NCBI GenBank assembly: GCA_033557685.1 | Contig: JAWQRN010000020.1 | Coordinates: forward strand, 1-51,280 | Reading direction: 5' to 3' | Length of the DNA: 51,280 nucleotides | From: Sperchopsis tessellata | Taxonomy: Eukaryota > Arthropoda > Insecta > Coleoptera > Hydrophilidae | Shown here: piece by piece, positions 1 through 10,561 of the stretch | Numbering within the stretch: the stretch's first letter is position 1 | How the letters are laid out: each line of letters begins with the position of its first letter | The notes under the pieces: model-generated | What the model was told of the DNA's origin: nothing | Database searches by the model: none | The model's input: only the letters and a program-made list of their open reading frames with translations | Position numbers and translations under genes: made by a program

Positions 1-100
1 CCCTTGCAACAGTGGACGAAACGTCGGCACTTGTCAGAGTCTCTACACGGTTTCCACCCGGAAACAACATTCTTACAGATACTAACCGTGGAAGTCTATT
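1..100 (-). repeat. Dispersed repeat A, copy 1 (reverse orientation, cut by window edge)
   Basis: Reverse complement of the blocks at 25068-25183 and 48490-48631. It shares the perfect 11-base palindrome GACGAAACGTC (here 15-25) and the following stretch that includes TTTCCACCCGGAAACAACAT. Copy 1 matches copy 3 furthest, out to about position 97. It is truncated by the window start, so the part beyond the palindrome is missing. It is probably the end of a retroelement; the class is unproven. Confidence 0.85.
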
Positions 101-117
101 ACAATTAATCTATGTTA

Positions 118-738
118 CTACAAAAAGAATTTGGAATTTCTGCTGAATGACATTTATTTGCTATATCTCATGGCAAGGGTATATGTGATAGAGTAGATTG
201 TACAGCCAAACTACTAGCTTCAAAAGCTAGTTTACAAAGACCTTGCAACGACCAAATTCTCACTTCTTTTCCAACTAACGAATGGAGTAGAGACAATATT
301 CCAACTGACATTTTATTTATTTTGCATCGGTGAACCACAAAGAAGATAGAAGATTTTCCATTTCAACAACGATTGTAGGAACTCAAAAGAACATGCGTTC
401 ATCCCAGTAAATACAACACAGTTAAAAACCAAATGCTATTCTGTCAGTCGCAATCATAACATTGACAAAATTACTAAAACAGAAGATGATGTGGAACTCG
501 AATATCAAATGAATTTGTAGCATGTACATATGATGGCAACTGGTATGTGACTTGTATCAACACTTAAATACTAGCACACTTTCCAACGAGGGCCAATGTT
601 ATGTTAGTGCCAAGACATGGCATGTTAGTGAAGGTAGACCAGCGCACTGCAACAAAACGTAGTTATGTACTTTCTACAAAAGATGAGCAACGTGTTTTGG
701 CAAAGTATTTCAAATCAAGGCAACCAGAGAAAAATTGA
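118..738 (+). pseudogene. Broken HGKG-motif protein of a widespread insect transposon-like family
   Basis: Reading the plus strand from 121 gives QKEFGISAE, a stop, then HLFAISHGKGICD (HGKG at 169-180) and later ASLQRPCNDQILT. After a gap, 517-550 reads VACTYDGNWYV, and near 600-735 comes LVKVDQRTATKRSYVLS. These blocks, in this order, match my recollection of an uncharacterised, repeated arthropod/cnidarian protein with an SHGKGxCDG(V/I)GG motif and a C-terminal YDGxWW segment. Its biochemical role is not known to me. The copy has several in-frame stops (for example TGA where a Trp codon is expected at 148-150) and frameshifts, so it is dead. It lies directly beside repeat A copy 1. Confidence 0.6.
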
Positions 739-2066
739 ACGAAGTTATGCATGCCATGTAATTATTTTATATAGGTAATTTAATAAAGTATGAAGTAAGC
801 CAAAATTGTAAGGTTATCAGTTCTTCATTTGTACAGCAGTAGTTTTTATATATAGGAAAGCCTAAAATAAAATTACAGCAGCCAAAATCTTCACCAGTCA
901 TATTAAAAGAAAATGTATGGTGATATAAATTAAATGCTATTAATTTAACATTATTTTCTTTAAAATCATTAGGTATACCTGTACATATTTAATTGTAACT
1001 CTTTAAAGTGTTTTTATTGCTAAAATGAAGAATGTTGCAATGAACATGTATTTATTTAAAAAGTTAGCTTTTTAAAAAATTCGTAATTTATTTTGAGTTT
1101 TCTAACAATAAAAGCTGAATTAATTTGCTTTAATTTGGTATCAATTTTATGTTACTATCTTTATTAAAAGCTGAGTAATCCTAATTTTAGTGATTCAATA
1201 ACTGCAGAAATTTTGACGTATTTAAAAAATTCTAAAGGTCATACCTCGGAAATTACTATGTGCATATTTCTGAATTTTTGGAAATAGTCTTATTTAATAG
1301 TATTGATCAAATATGCAAAGTTTTAGATAGCAAATCGAAAATCGCGCTGAAAGCCTTGAAAATTGGAACTGGACATCTTCGAGGGGACGCTTGAGAGAAT
1401 GTTGACCGTCCCTTTGCTGCTAGAAGCTCTCAATACGATGACACTCACATCAATAGAATCGTAGAGATCATTTTCTACAGCAAGACTTCTCGATAAAAAA
1501 TTCAAAACAATACTAAGTGACCGAAGCATCGATTACCATTGTTTTCTTAAATCATATTTCAAAAATCTATTGTAAAAATGTTGTTATTGTGTTCATTAAA
1601 ATAAAATTGTAATGAAAAGCAAATTTTTCTCAAATATATATTTCTCTAACAAATTCTTTTTTTATTATTTATTTTAATCATAGAGCAAAATGTATTACAT
1701 ATATTAGTTGGAGTTTTTCAAAATATTAACATAATTCTTTCCATCCCGGGAAATTCTTGATACCCAATACGGGAAACTATCGAACGTTACAGTTTCTAAC
1801 TGATGAGATGTGGTATTCTCCCAAAGACCATGTCTGCAGAATTCATTCAGAAACTTTTATAATGTAATGTTAAAAACGTAGTTGGAAAAATGATGAAAAA
1901 TTTAACCACGGAAACAACAATTAATATCACTTGCAAAGGCTTTATTTATCTATTTATTTACATATATATTTTACTTCACCCTTAGATACGTACAATATGT
2001 ATCGAAGAAATCTTATAAAAATTTACATAAAATTATGCCTGTGAGGTAAGTAAGGTAAATTAATAT
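739..2066. other. AT-rich intergenic or intronic stretch, nothing recognised
   Basis: Very AT-rich, with many stops in all frames. The only open stretch over 60 codons (minus strand, 1323-1529) has no recognisable motif. AGGTAAGT at 2043-2050 has no pyrimidine tract upstream and is not treated as a splice site. Confidence 0.5.
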
Positions 2067-2472
2067 GTGTTACCGCCGTAAAAACTTATTTGTACTTAGA
2101 TTTGCTTTTATGCCTCCAGGGAGTATTATCGGTTATATTCTCTGGGATTTCCTAATTACCCATCAACCAACAGGGCTATTGTTAAAAGCACGTCCTATTC
2201 CTTACATCTTATCTAACTACCCATATTCATTGTAGTTGGCCATGAGAAATCGTTCTACCCGCCTCGCTTTTTCATTCCCCTTCCCTTGTCTCTTAGTTAA
2301 AATTAGTTTGTATATTTTCGCTTAATATTAATTGTTCTATTAAGTGCATTCTTCCCGATTCCTTAATCTTATCCCGCCCTGAACCCTGAAAACCTTTCAC
2401 TACAAGAATAACCACGCCAGCAACTACCAGAGGAAACGCAACACCAACAAGGTATTTATAAACAAACAATTA
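2067..2472 (+). repeat. Dispersed repeat B, copy 1
   Basis: Diverged direct copy of 45465-45870. Shared blocks in the same order are TGTTACCGCCG at the left edge, TTATCGGTTATATT, TATTAAGTGCATTCTTCCC, CGCCCTGAACCCTGA, then ACAAGAATAA, GCCAGCA and CAACAAG near the right edge. About 400 bases long; no ORF and no clear inverted ends. It could be a SINE or a non-autonomous fragment. The ~30 bases after the right edge also resemble the LINE-like sequence that follows copy 2. Confidence 0.75.
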
Positions 2473-3767
2473 TTAATTGCTATCGAAGGAATTATTCCAC
2501 CCGTACAAAAGAGATCCACAATTTCTAAAATACATCCTCCAGTAATAGGTGATATATTCTCATTTTTTTGGCATAACGCTATGTAGTCCACTCCAATTGA
2601 ACAACAAATTTTGTTTAGTACTCAACAATTTAAACAATTAGTAAACCAATATCAAATTTCATAAATATATATTTTAAGAGATATACATGTAGAATATTTT
2701 TGATCACATCTAAAGTATAATGTATGAAATTTTTGTTCAACTTCTAACCCGTAATTAGGAGGGAAATCTTTCGGCATCTAACAGCCAAAAACTTCTGTAA
2801 GTTATAATGATGTATTATGATATACCTCCCCGAAGCGGGCAAAAACTTAAAACAGGTAATTCTTTCTCCGTAACTTTATAACAAGATTCGGAATTTAGTT
2901 TTTCGGCGAACGAGAGAGAGGCCTTCTTTGTACGGGTCTGCATTTACTTTTTAAAAAGATATAAATCGATTTTTCCTTACAGAAATTTTCTTTTCTTAAA
3001 TACGCTTCTGTTTTCACTAGCAGTCCCTGAGTTTATTGAATTTTGTTATCCATTGAAATCAAACGAAATAGAATCAATAGGCTATCTACTGGCATACTTA
3101 CAATTTTGTTTCTGAAATTAAAAAATCAAGGTCAGAAAGACATTCTCATGAGATATATACACGTACATTTTCCAGTAAGGAGGCCAGTCTGTGACAATCT
3201 ATCTAATGTAATTGTGGTCGGAAGACTTTTATGTATACATCCAAAATGTAAAGTAAATGTTTTTGTGATTTTGTGCTGATACATAGATTGAATCTACAAG
3301 TCCTCTACAAGCGCTGATACGTCAATAATTCTTGCCATTAAGCGTTCCATAATGTACGTATGTATGCCTTTATCAATGAGAAGAAATCTGTGAACTCTTT
3401 CTCTAGAGAAAAAAGGGTCCGTTGTAGCACTCCATGTTCCTACAGTTAGTAAAATATCTGTAGTACCGTCATTACAAATTTCCATTGCCAAAGTTATGAC
3501 AGAGTAACAATTTACAAAAATATGTTTAGGAGTGATCTCATCGCATCATTGTAATCCCTCTTTTAAAAGTACGCAACATTTTGTATGCCTAAAAGAGAAA
3601 TCAATTGTTTTCACTTTTGCGCATTACTAACTCATATTATAGTTATCAGCGCTTGGCTCCATCGTTATATTTTAGAAACAGAAACAGCTACTAAACATTT
3701 TTTTATCATTTCTTTAACTTTTCTTTTCATTCTAGTTATGTTAATGAATTTCATCTATTTAACATAT
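2473..3767. other. No gene recognised
   Basis: Plus-strand 3043-3279 and 3585-3881 and minus-strand 3294-3491 are open for 65-98 codons but show no domain and no family resemblance. I treat them as chance ORFs in AT-rich DNA. Confidence 0.4.
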
Positions 3768-3769
3768 AT

Positions 3770-4895
3770 CGGACGTATAAGACGACTTCGATTCAGGGGA
3801 ATGGTCTGCTTCCAGTTAATATTATTTAATTTGTATATAGGCTTCTCCTCCTTAGAACCAATTTTTGTTTTAAATGTTTGATTCTGAAATCATGGCGCCA
3901 CCAACAAAACAAAGAAAGTATGAAGCTAGTGTTAAATTAAAAATAATTGAACCAACGAAGGAAATGAACAACTGTGACAGTACAAGAAAGCTCGACATAA
4001 CCGAGAAGATGGTAAGGGACTAAATAACAACTGCCATTTAAAAAAAGTACAAAAAGAAAAATGAGAACAGAAATCACTCGTTGGTCATAAATGGAAAATC
4101 ATGTTGCAAAATGGGGATTCAACCAAAAGTAGAACGTCTGCATCGTCACAAGAAATATGATTAGAGCGTATGCACTAAAGGGGTCAAGATTAAATCCAGA
4201 ACAGAAGACCAAATTAAAAGAAACCTCAAGATGGTTCAGCAGTTTCATGCTCAGAAAAAAATCTGGTAATACGGCAATGAACATAGCGAAATTTCATGAA
4301 CAAATTTATTGCATCACTTACATTTTACAAGTTTCGCAACGCAAAAATAGTAAATACCATCTAAAAGAGAACGATAATTTTATTTATGTTCTACTTACAT
4401 TTTATTTTACTCTAATATTGATAAAACTTTCACTAAAACTTGTTGGTATCATATAATCTATAACTCTGATTGTATCTGTCAACAGAAGTTTAGTTAAGGT
4501 ACGTTAGATGGCGCGTATTGATTTGTAGTTTACTACAACATGTATACAACAAATTACAGTGACTTGTTACGCAAGATGTACTTTATTTATATAATTAAAT
4601 AGGTTAGAATAGTTCCTAACTAATTTACATCATTTGACCTTAAGAGGTTAATGATAATTTAGACAATGAGATGCGTGATGGACTACATACATAAGATGGC
4701 GAAAAAAAATATGAATACATCTACCTAAATAAAATATATTTTTGCATATTTTTAATGTTATAGTTACCCTCATTTTTATATTTTTTACATAAAGAATGGA
4801 ATTCCACTGGATATAACTGTATAACTAAATATTCATCCGAGAAACCAAGCTTCATCTTTTGTATCTGGCTTATAAGACGACCCCTGATTTTTAGG
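3770..4895 (+). mobile_element. pogo/Tigger-like DNA transposon relic
   Basis: Contains a broken pogo/CENP-B-type DNA-binding region (3892-4303). Two copies of a TATAAGACGAC-type sequence lie outside it: 3771-3800 (GGACGTATAAGACGACTTCG) and 4867-4895 (GGCTTATAAGACGACCCCTG). Sequences of this type recur near the ends of pogo-like elements, as I recall. Both are in the same orientation, so they are not simple inverted ends. The DDE domain expected after the DNA-binding domain is absent, which implies a large internal deletion. Element limits are approximate. Confidence 0.5.
3892..4303 (+). pseudogene. Truncated pogo/CENP-B-type transposase, DNA-binding half
   Basis: The ATG at 3892 opens a 43-residue frame starting MAPPTKQRKYEASVKLKIIE and ending KLDITEKMVRD with a stop at 4021. 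This is the first helix-turn-helix of pogo/CENP-B-like transposases, where a Trp normally follows VRD. In another frame, 4091-4303 reads MENHVAKWGFNQK, a stop, then NVCIVTRNMIRAYAL and LKETSRWFSSFMLRKK. These correspond to the second, CENPB-type helix-turn-helix, whose hallmark is W(C/F)xxFMxRxxLxxR. At least one frameshift and two stops interrupt it. No catalytic DDE residues are present. The role would have been binding transposon ends in the nucleus; this copy cannot do more than encode a fragment. Confidence 0.75.
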
Positions 4896-4899
4896 TATA

Positions 4900-6396
4900 T
4901 TTTTAGATTTTTAAGGGTTGCTTTATTTGCCGGTACATGCGGTAGTTACATTTAGTTACCAAAAAAAATACGTCTCTTCTGTAGATTATATATTTTCATT
5001 CCGATAAGTAATTCTTTTGATGGTTTTATAAATCACGGGCCTACTCTTAGTGCAGGTGCATTTCAAAAGACTTGCAATTAACTGTGCAAACAAAGCTTTG
5101 ATGTAAATAAATACATTTTTTACAAAAGAAAACATTTTAAATGATTTTTACAACCGAGCTTTGCTGCCACAGAATTGAAATGTATAACTTCTATAACAGA
5201 AATATCTCTTCCCATAAGCACAAATAAAGAATGACGCAAAATTATGAGTAATTAGCTAACTACAGAATGAATTTCTATAAACGTTTGCAATTGATAGCCC
5301 GGATGATTTAACGGAAATTTTATTGCAGTATAAAACCATAGTATTACTTGGAAATAGAATTGTTGCGGCAGACACATTATAGATAAAAATCACTGAATTT
5401 TCTGCATGCGTATCCCTAAATATGACGTAAATTTCTATCAATCGAACGAACAGATATAACAATTGTTTTGAGTGAAACATTGCATATGAATTTGGTGTTA
5501 TTATGAAATTCCTTGTATTATAAATATATATACAAAAATATTCCCAAATGGAAGCCAAAAAATATTGGGAGTAGCAAAAATTGCGTCATCCAACAGTTGT
5601 TTGTATAAATTTGCGTCGATCATATATAAATTATATAAATATAAAAATAGGAGTCAATTTAGGCTCATAATCTGTTATCTCTGTGACCTATATAGATTTA
5701 CGTTACACAAGTGCTAATAATCATTTGGAACTACATTTATTTACATATTCATTGAGCTTGTTAGCATGCATATGGCCTAAATTTCTGCTTCCCACACAGT
5801 TTGAAAATCAAATTTCTTTTTTCGGGAAATCTCTTCTACTGTAGTAGATAACGAATTGCTGGAATTCGAATCTCGATAATAGAATTGTTGGAATTATTTA
5901 AATTTACGAATTTTTGCATATCAGTAAGTCGTATTGGAGCATAAATTAAATAAAAATGTATTGTTCATTGGAAATTTCCTTCGAAAACTGTTGTGCTAGA
6001 ATTGTTTTACATTTACTTGTACATTTAATGCATGGTTGTGTCATGAGCACATTAAAGATGATATTTTTGATTTGTGTTAATCAACAATTAAGAATGTTGG
6101 CTTTACAAGATGAAGAAAAGGCACAACTACTTCATATAGATTAGTACTGGTGAGCGCTTGGTTCCGTAATTATTTTTAGAGCAAAATGGTAAATAGATAA
6201 TTTGTTGACAATTAAAAACTACATCTATTTAACTTTTCTATTGATTAATCCAGTTTCGAGAAAAACTAAAAAAATGATTACGAATATTATCAAAATTTTC
6301 GAGATTGGCTTGACTTATTTAGCAACTAAAAACTGTTATCTGTCAACTCAAATTACATTTCATTAAATTTTTAACGTAAAATTAATTATATTAGAA
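4900..6396. other. No gene recognised
   Basis: AT-rich. Open stretches at 5256-5558 (minus) and 5956-6144 (plus) show no domains and are not called. No repeat shared with the rest of the window was noticed. Confidence 0.4.
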
Positions 6397-8455
6397 CAGA
6401 GTGATTCAATATATTTTGATCCCCCCCTCCCATTAACGCTTTTATTATAAGAGTTATAAAAAAAATTAATACAATAATTGTATGGTTTCATTTATATTTT
6501 ATACTACTAAAAAACAATTGCCTACATAGGTCACTTTTTTCAAATTTCAAATATGTAAGGGTTGATAGGTCTAGTTGTAATAGTTTTTGACATATTTGAC
6601 TTTGAAAGTGCTCTAAATATGCTTTGGCTGATGATTTATGATAACATTGTTTCTTTCTTACCATTGTTATTGTTTGACATTTGTTAGTATTATTTCATCA
6701 AAATGGGTTACATAGAAGCCGAAAAGTTTGAAATATTTTCCCTTTATTTAAAAAACAATAAAAATGAAAAGCTGCAAGAAGAAAGTATATAGCATTATAC
6801 CTGAATCGCCCAGCTTTCAATGAAAACACATTTTTGAATACAACTAGAAATATGAGATATACTAACAGTCTTAAAAGTAAAATATGTAGCAACTATAAAT
6901 ATTGTTCAAAATGGCCACAATTATTTAAAATACAAAATTTATATATGCTTCTTAAATTTTGTATGAAAAGTATGAAACAGCGTTATTGTTTTCCCAGTTT
7001 AATCCATGAAATTCTCCCCTAATCTTATTTTTAAAAGTTCCAACACTCTGATTAAAATTATTATTAACTGTGTCTTTTAAAAATGCATCCATAGGTGTTA
7101 TATCATGACTGTTTGGGGGCCATAGAATTGGTTCGCCATTACCAATCCAAACGTCGCATTGTCCATTTAAATGCCCACGAACCTCCAAAACATTACGTGG
7201 GGGTGCTCCGTCCTGTTGCCAAATTATGTGTTCCTCAGCTGAATATTGTTGATCCAAAAGCTGTCCTACCACTAAAAGAATCATTTCTAGATATGTTTCC
7301 CGTATTATAATCAAAAAATATAGGCCCTACAATTATTTAGGAAATTACCACACCAAACTTTAATAGATTTTCTACCAGACTTTTCAATTGGAACAACTGT
7401 TCTATTTCATTGATTTTTGTTCTTCCACGTTTCTGTTAAAAATCCCTGCTGTGGAAATTGATGATTCATAGGTCTATAGGATGTGTTTGAACAAGTTTGG
7501 GTTTTCGTCCAATCTTTTGAGCATTTACTGGTAAAATTCCTATTTTTTTCAGATTTAAGTTCCTGAACCGGTTATTATTTGTAAGCCCTATACTCATGTT
7601 TTTTTAACGTTCTTTGAATTTTTGAATAACTTTTTCGTGTTTCGCATGATGCAGCACTTAAACTACTTTCAGCAGTTTCTAAAACAAGTTATTTACATGT
7701 CAAACATCATCAAAGGGCTATCCGCTTACGGCTAATACAAATTTTACTCAAAGAGGCATTGTTTTAAAATAAATGTTTAAACTAGGGGTGCGGAAATACT
7801 TTAAAATTAATTTTAGTTTTATTCTTTATATAAGTAAATTATATCATACTTAACTGCAAAATGAATCATATCTCTCAAGTTTCTATGAGTATAAAAATAT
7901 GTGTTTTCACTGGGAGCTAGGGTACAGTATCGATAAGGGTACAATGGATGTCTACCTATTCTTGCAGCGTTTTTTATTTTTATTGTTTATTAAATAAAGG
8001 GAAAATATTTCAAACTTTTCGGCTACTATGTAAAACATTTTGATGAAATTTTACTAACAAAAGTCAAATAACAACAATGATAACAAATAAACAATGTTGT
8101 CATAGATCATCAGCCATAGTCTACTGCACTTCTGCCAGTAACAAGTTTTAAAATAATGCTTATTTAGAGCAATTTCAAGGCCCAATATGTCAAAAACTAT
8201 TACAGCTAGACCTATTAATCCTCATATAATTGAAATTAGAAAAAGAAGATCTAAAAAAATATAAAAATATACAAGTGTTCCCTTTAAAAAAAAATCACCA
8301 CTATCCTTACATCACGTGACATAAGCACGCAATCCTTTTTTTACTAACATTTAAAAAATATAGATTAAACCCTACAACTTTTCTATTTAACTTTTTTATA
8401 GCTCTTCTAACAAATGAGTTAAGGTGGGGGGGGGGGAATAAAGAGAATCTACCTG
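6397..8455 (-). mobile_element. Mariner-like element A with ~550-base terminal inverted repeats
   Basis: The left end starts CAGAGTGATTCAATATATTT followed by a C-run. The right end, read on the minus strand, starts CAGGTAGATTC followed by a C-run (8430s). The inverted similarity runs about 550 bases inward. It includes ATTTCATCAAAATGGGTTAC-type sequence around an ATG at 6703 on the plus strand and its mirror near 8040 on the minus strand. The single DDE region is on the minus strand (6952-7314). The element therefore reads 8455 to 6397, and its first coding segment is duplicated, in mirror image, at its 3' end. Element B (16393-17803) shares this structure. A clean TA duplication is not preserved. 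Confidence 0.75.
6952..8040 (-). pseudogene. DUF4817-type mariner-like transposase, broken
   Basis: Read on the minus strand: a start region near 8040 (N-terminal helix-turn-helix, heavily mutated); an intron-like gap; a linker near 7690-7600 (ETAESSLSAASCETRKS-like); then the catalytic region 7314-6952. The last reads YLEMILLVVGQLL, EEHIIWQQDGAPPRN, GNGEPILWPPNSHDITPMDA. QQDG carries the second catalytic Asp. The third site is the Asp in TPMDA, as in mariner-type DD-D enzymes of this family (canonical SPDLTPLDFFLW). The segment that should carry the first Asp (FxDE) looks deleted between about 7440 and 7330, and there are frameshifts. Expected role: cut-and-paste transposition; this copy is inactive. 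Confidence 0.75.
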
Positions 8456-8469
8456 AACATTAGTTGCAT

Positions 8470-9410
8470 TTAAAATCAACAAAAATGAACACAGAAAAGA
8501 CTGTGATGTTTATTCAGTGGTACTGGACAACATCTGCGAAATATATCATTTATTTACCGTGCTTGCAATGGTCGCACAATATCTTTAAGCAAAATTTAAA
8601 TGGTAATAGAGTATTTTAAATATACAAGTAGTATTAATAAATTATGTATCTGGTAGTAATACCTGAAACGGAAAATCGATATGATTTTGATGTGATAATG
8701 CAGGGTATAGAAAATAAAAATTTTAACTTGAGGTAAATTAGTGAACATTTAGGAATTTCTCATGCCAGTATTCATATCATTTCAAAAATAGCAGGAAGTA
8801 TATGATGAGGACACATTTCCACGTATAACATTTTGTGAAATGATCTTATAAATAATCAAATGTAACAGAGATGTTCTACCTAATACTCTGTTTTCTGCTG
8901 AGTGTACATTTTCTACCCATGGCATCCCAAACGGGCAAACTTTTAGATATTGTATTACACAAAACCTTCATCTTACAAATCATAACAGAAATCAGTAACG
9001 TCAACCTGTGTAACTGTCGATTGGTATTCTAGGTAGCATACTGATTGGTCTTTTTTTTTGGTTAAAGTGACCTCCACCTTCTTAAAGATACTTGCATATG
9101 TTGCAAGAAGACGTTGGTCGTGCTCTTGAGAATCTAGATATTAATCACGAGATCTGATTTCAACAAGATGGAATCCCTGCGTACAGTGGCAGATTCGAAC
9201 GCGGCTTTTTAGACTTTGCCTTTGAAAGTCACTGAATAGGCAGAAGAGGAACAATGCAGTGGTTAGCTCGTTTATTGGACCTAGCCCCAAAGGATTTTTT
9301 TATCTGGTATTATTTAAAAAATAAATTGTATAACCATCCATTATCTCTTGCAAATGTTAATCAACTTAAAGAGGTGATATAACACAATATGTATTGATGG
9401 ATGTGTGTTA
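8470..9410 (+). pseudogene. Second, distinct mariner-like transposase relic
   Basis: In shifting plus-strand frames: FLMPVFISFQK region (8755-8795, equivalent to the linker helix-turn-helix), FPRITFCEMIL (8816-8850), LPNTLFSAECTFSTHGIPN (8880-8932; the first catalytic site, where FTDEATF is canonical and the Asp is lost), LHMLQEDVGRALENLD (9092-9145), FQQDGIPAYSG (9160-9190; second Asp present), IGRRGTMQWLARLLDLAPKD (9235-9295; third Asp in APKD), and a C-terminal LANVNQLKEVI (9349-9380). It belongs to the same broad DUF4817-associated mariner group as element A but differs in sequence, so it is a separate family. Many stops; inactive. It begins directly after element A ends. Confidence 0.75.
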
Positions 9411-9599
9411 TATATGAGTTAACCGTGTTGTATATTCAATACATTTTTTGAGTCATTTACTGTTTACATTATCAATAAATATGTTATATTCTTTAAATTA
9501 TACATAAATGTTTTGACACTTAGTTTAGTATTAAAAATAAGGTATATGTGTAAATTTGACAGTTAGCAACAATTGCTTTTAGTTTCCAAATAAGTCAAA

Positions 9600-10035
9600 G
9601 TCCCTTGCGGAGCTTGGCAAATTCGATAAAATAGTTTTCTAACAGGAAGCGACAGGAAACCCATTATCGCAATTCAAATTCATATATTTCAATGAACTCT
9701 CTTATTATTCTAGGGAAGTAGTTAAAAGATATGTCGAGAATTTGTATATCGAATAAAGAGAATATCGTGACCCGTTTCTAATGTATGTTTTGCTAATGGA
9801 GATATACAAAACTGTTTGAGACGGGTTTGTCTTTCTTGTTATTTACAGCAAGTGGAGGCCATTATTTTTGTCTGACCTATGTACACTAAGCCACATGTAC
9901 ATGGAATTATGTATACTCCAGCGAATTGCAAGGGAATTTAATTTTTGGAAGAAGGAATGAGTTCGATGATTTTAATTGAAGGTCGAAAAATACTCTTGAT
10001 AGAATGTTTGATGTTGTTCTTGATATACTGTTTAT
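9600..10035 (-). pseudogene. Penelope-like element C-terminus with GIY-YIG endonuclease relic
   Basis: Minus-strand reading from about 10020: NIKHSIKSIFRPSIKIIEL and IPSSKN, the usual end of the Penelope RT region. This is followed by AGVYIIPCTCGLVYIGQT (about 9925-9872), which is the GIY-YIG core (here VYI...VYIG) with the Cys motif found in Penelope endonucleases. Further on come PLAKHTLETGH-like and ILDISFNYFPRIIREFIEI (about 9755-9690), then FLLENYFIEFAKL (9650-9610). Two or more frameshifts and stops are present. The domain would nick the target DNA for retrotransposition. It is 5' truncated: the RT core is not visible upstream. Confidence 0.75.
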
Positions 10036-10174
10036 ATGTGATATCTGTAAACCATTACGGGTTTAAGAGGGGTGTTGGTATTGTGGACGTTCTGCACGAA
10101 TTTTTGAGGTAGGTTTATCTTGTTTTAACAATGGTCAAATAAACCTGAGTGTGTGTTATAGGTATGGCCAATGA

Positions 10175-10310
10175 TTTATTAAAACATTTGCCTGTCTGGT
10201 AGGAGACAGTGTGTAAGAGTAGTTGTACAGGATATTCGATTAGGTGTACCACAAGGTACAGTTTTGGGGCTAGTATTATTATCATTCTTCATAAATTATA
10301 CAAGATTTTC
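10175..10310 (+). pseudogene. Short non-LTR reverse transcriptase fragment
   Basis: One plus-strand frame reads LSGRRQCVRVVVQDIR then LGVPQGTVLGLVLLSFFINY. GVPQGTVLGPLLF-x-IYIND is the motif upstream of the catalytic YADD in LINE reverse transcriptases of the jockey/CR1-like kind. Nothing else of the element is recognisable on either side, so this is a scrap of about 45 codons. The clade cannot be fixed from it. Confidence 0.75.
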
Positions 10311-10496
10311 TGGGGTAGTTGTCAGGCATGCTTATTTTAATAATGATATTTAAACTAAAGTTTAAATTAGCTTTATATTTTATTGCTCCATATGTTTAAG
10401 ATTACCACACAAAACAGATTATTCTAATTTAGATGCCATACTTTATGTGAGTCTTAAATTTATTTTGTTCTTAATCAACTCTATTTGTTTAACTAA

Positions 10497-10561
10497 TGTT
10501 TTCTTTACTTTTTACAGGTAAGTCTACTCCACATTCTTATCGTCCTAAAAATTACGTAAGT
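10497..10561 (+). promoter_or_regulatory. Candidate recursive splice site (ratchet point) 1
   Basis: Pyrimidine-rich TTTTCTTTACTTTTTACAG ends at 10517 and is immediately followed by GTAAGT (10518-10523), giving an acceptor fused to a consensus donor. A second exact GTAAGT starts at 10556, so a 38-base RS-exon (10518-10555) could be defined. This is the form of known ratchet points (Yn-N-YAG/GURAGU). It implies that transcription of the host intron is on the plus strand. Not experimentally tested. Confidence 0.55.

Noticed and set aside
1795..1840. CTGATGAG near 1799 as a hammerhead core
   Set aside because: No GAAA follows and no stem I can be drawn.
2043..2050. AGGTAAGT as a third ratchet point
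   Set aside because: The upstream sequence is not pyrimidine-rich and there is no second donor; it is probably chance at the edge of repeat B.
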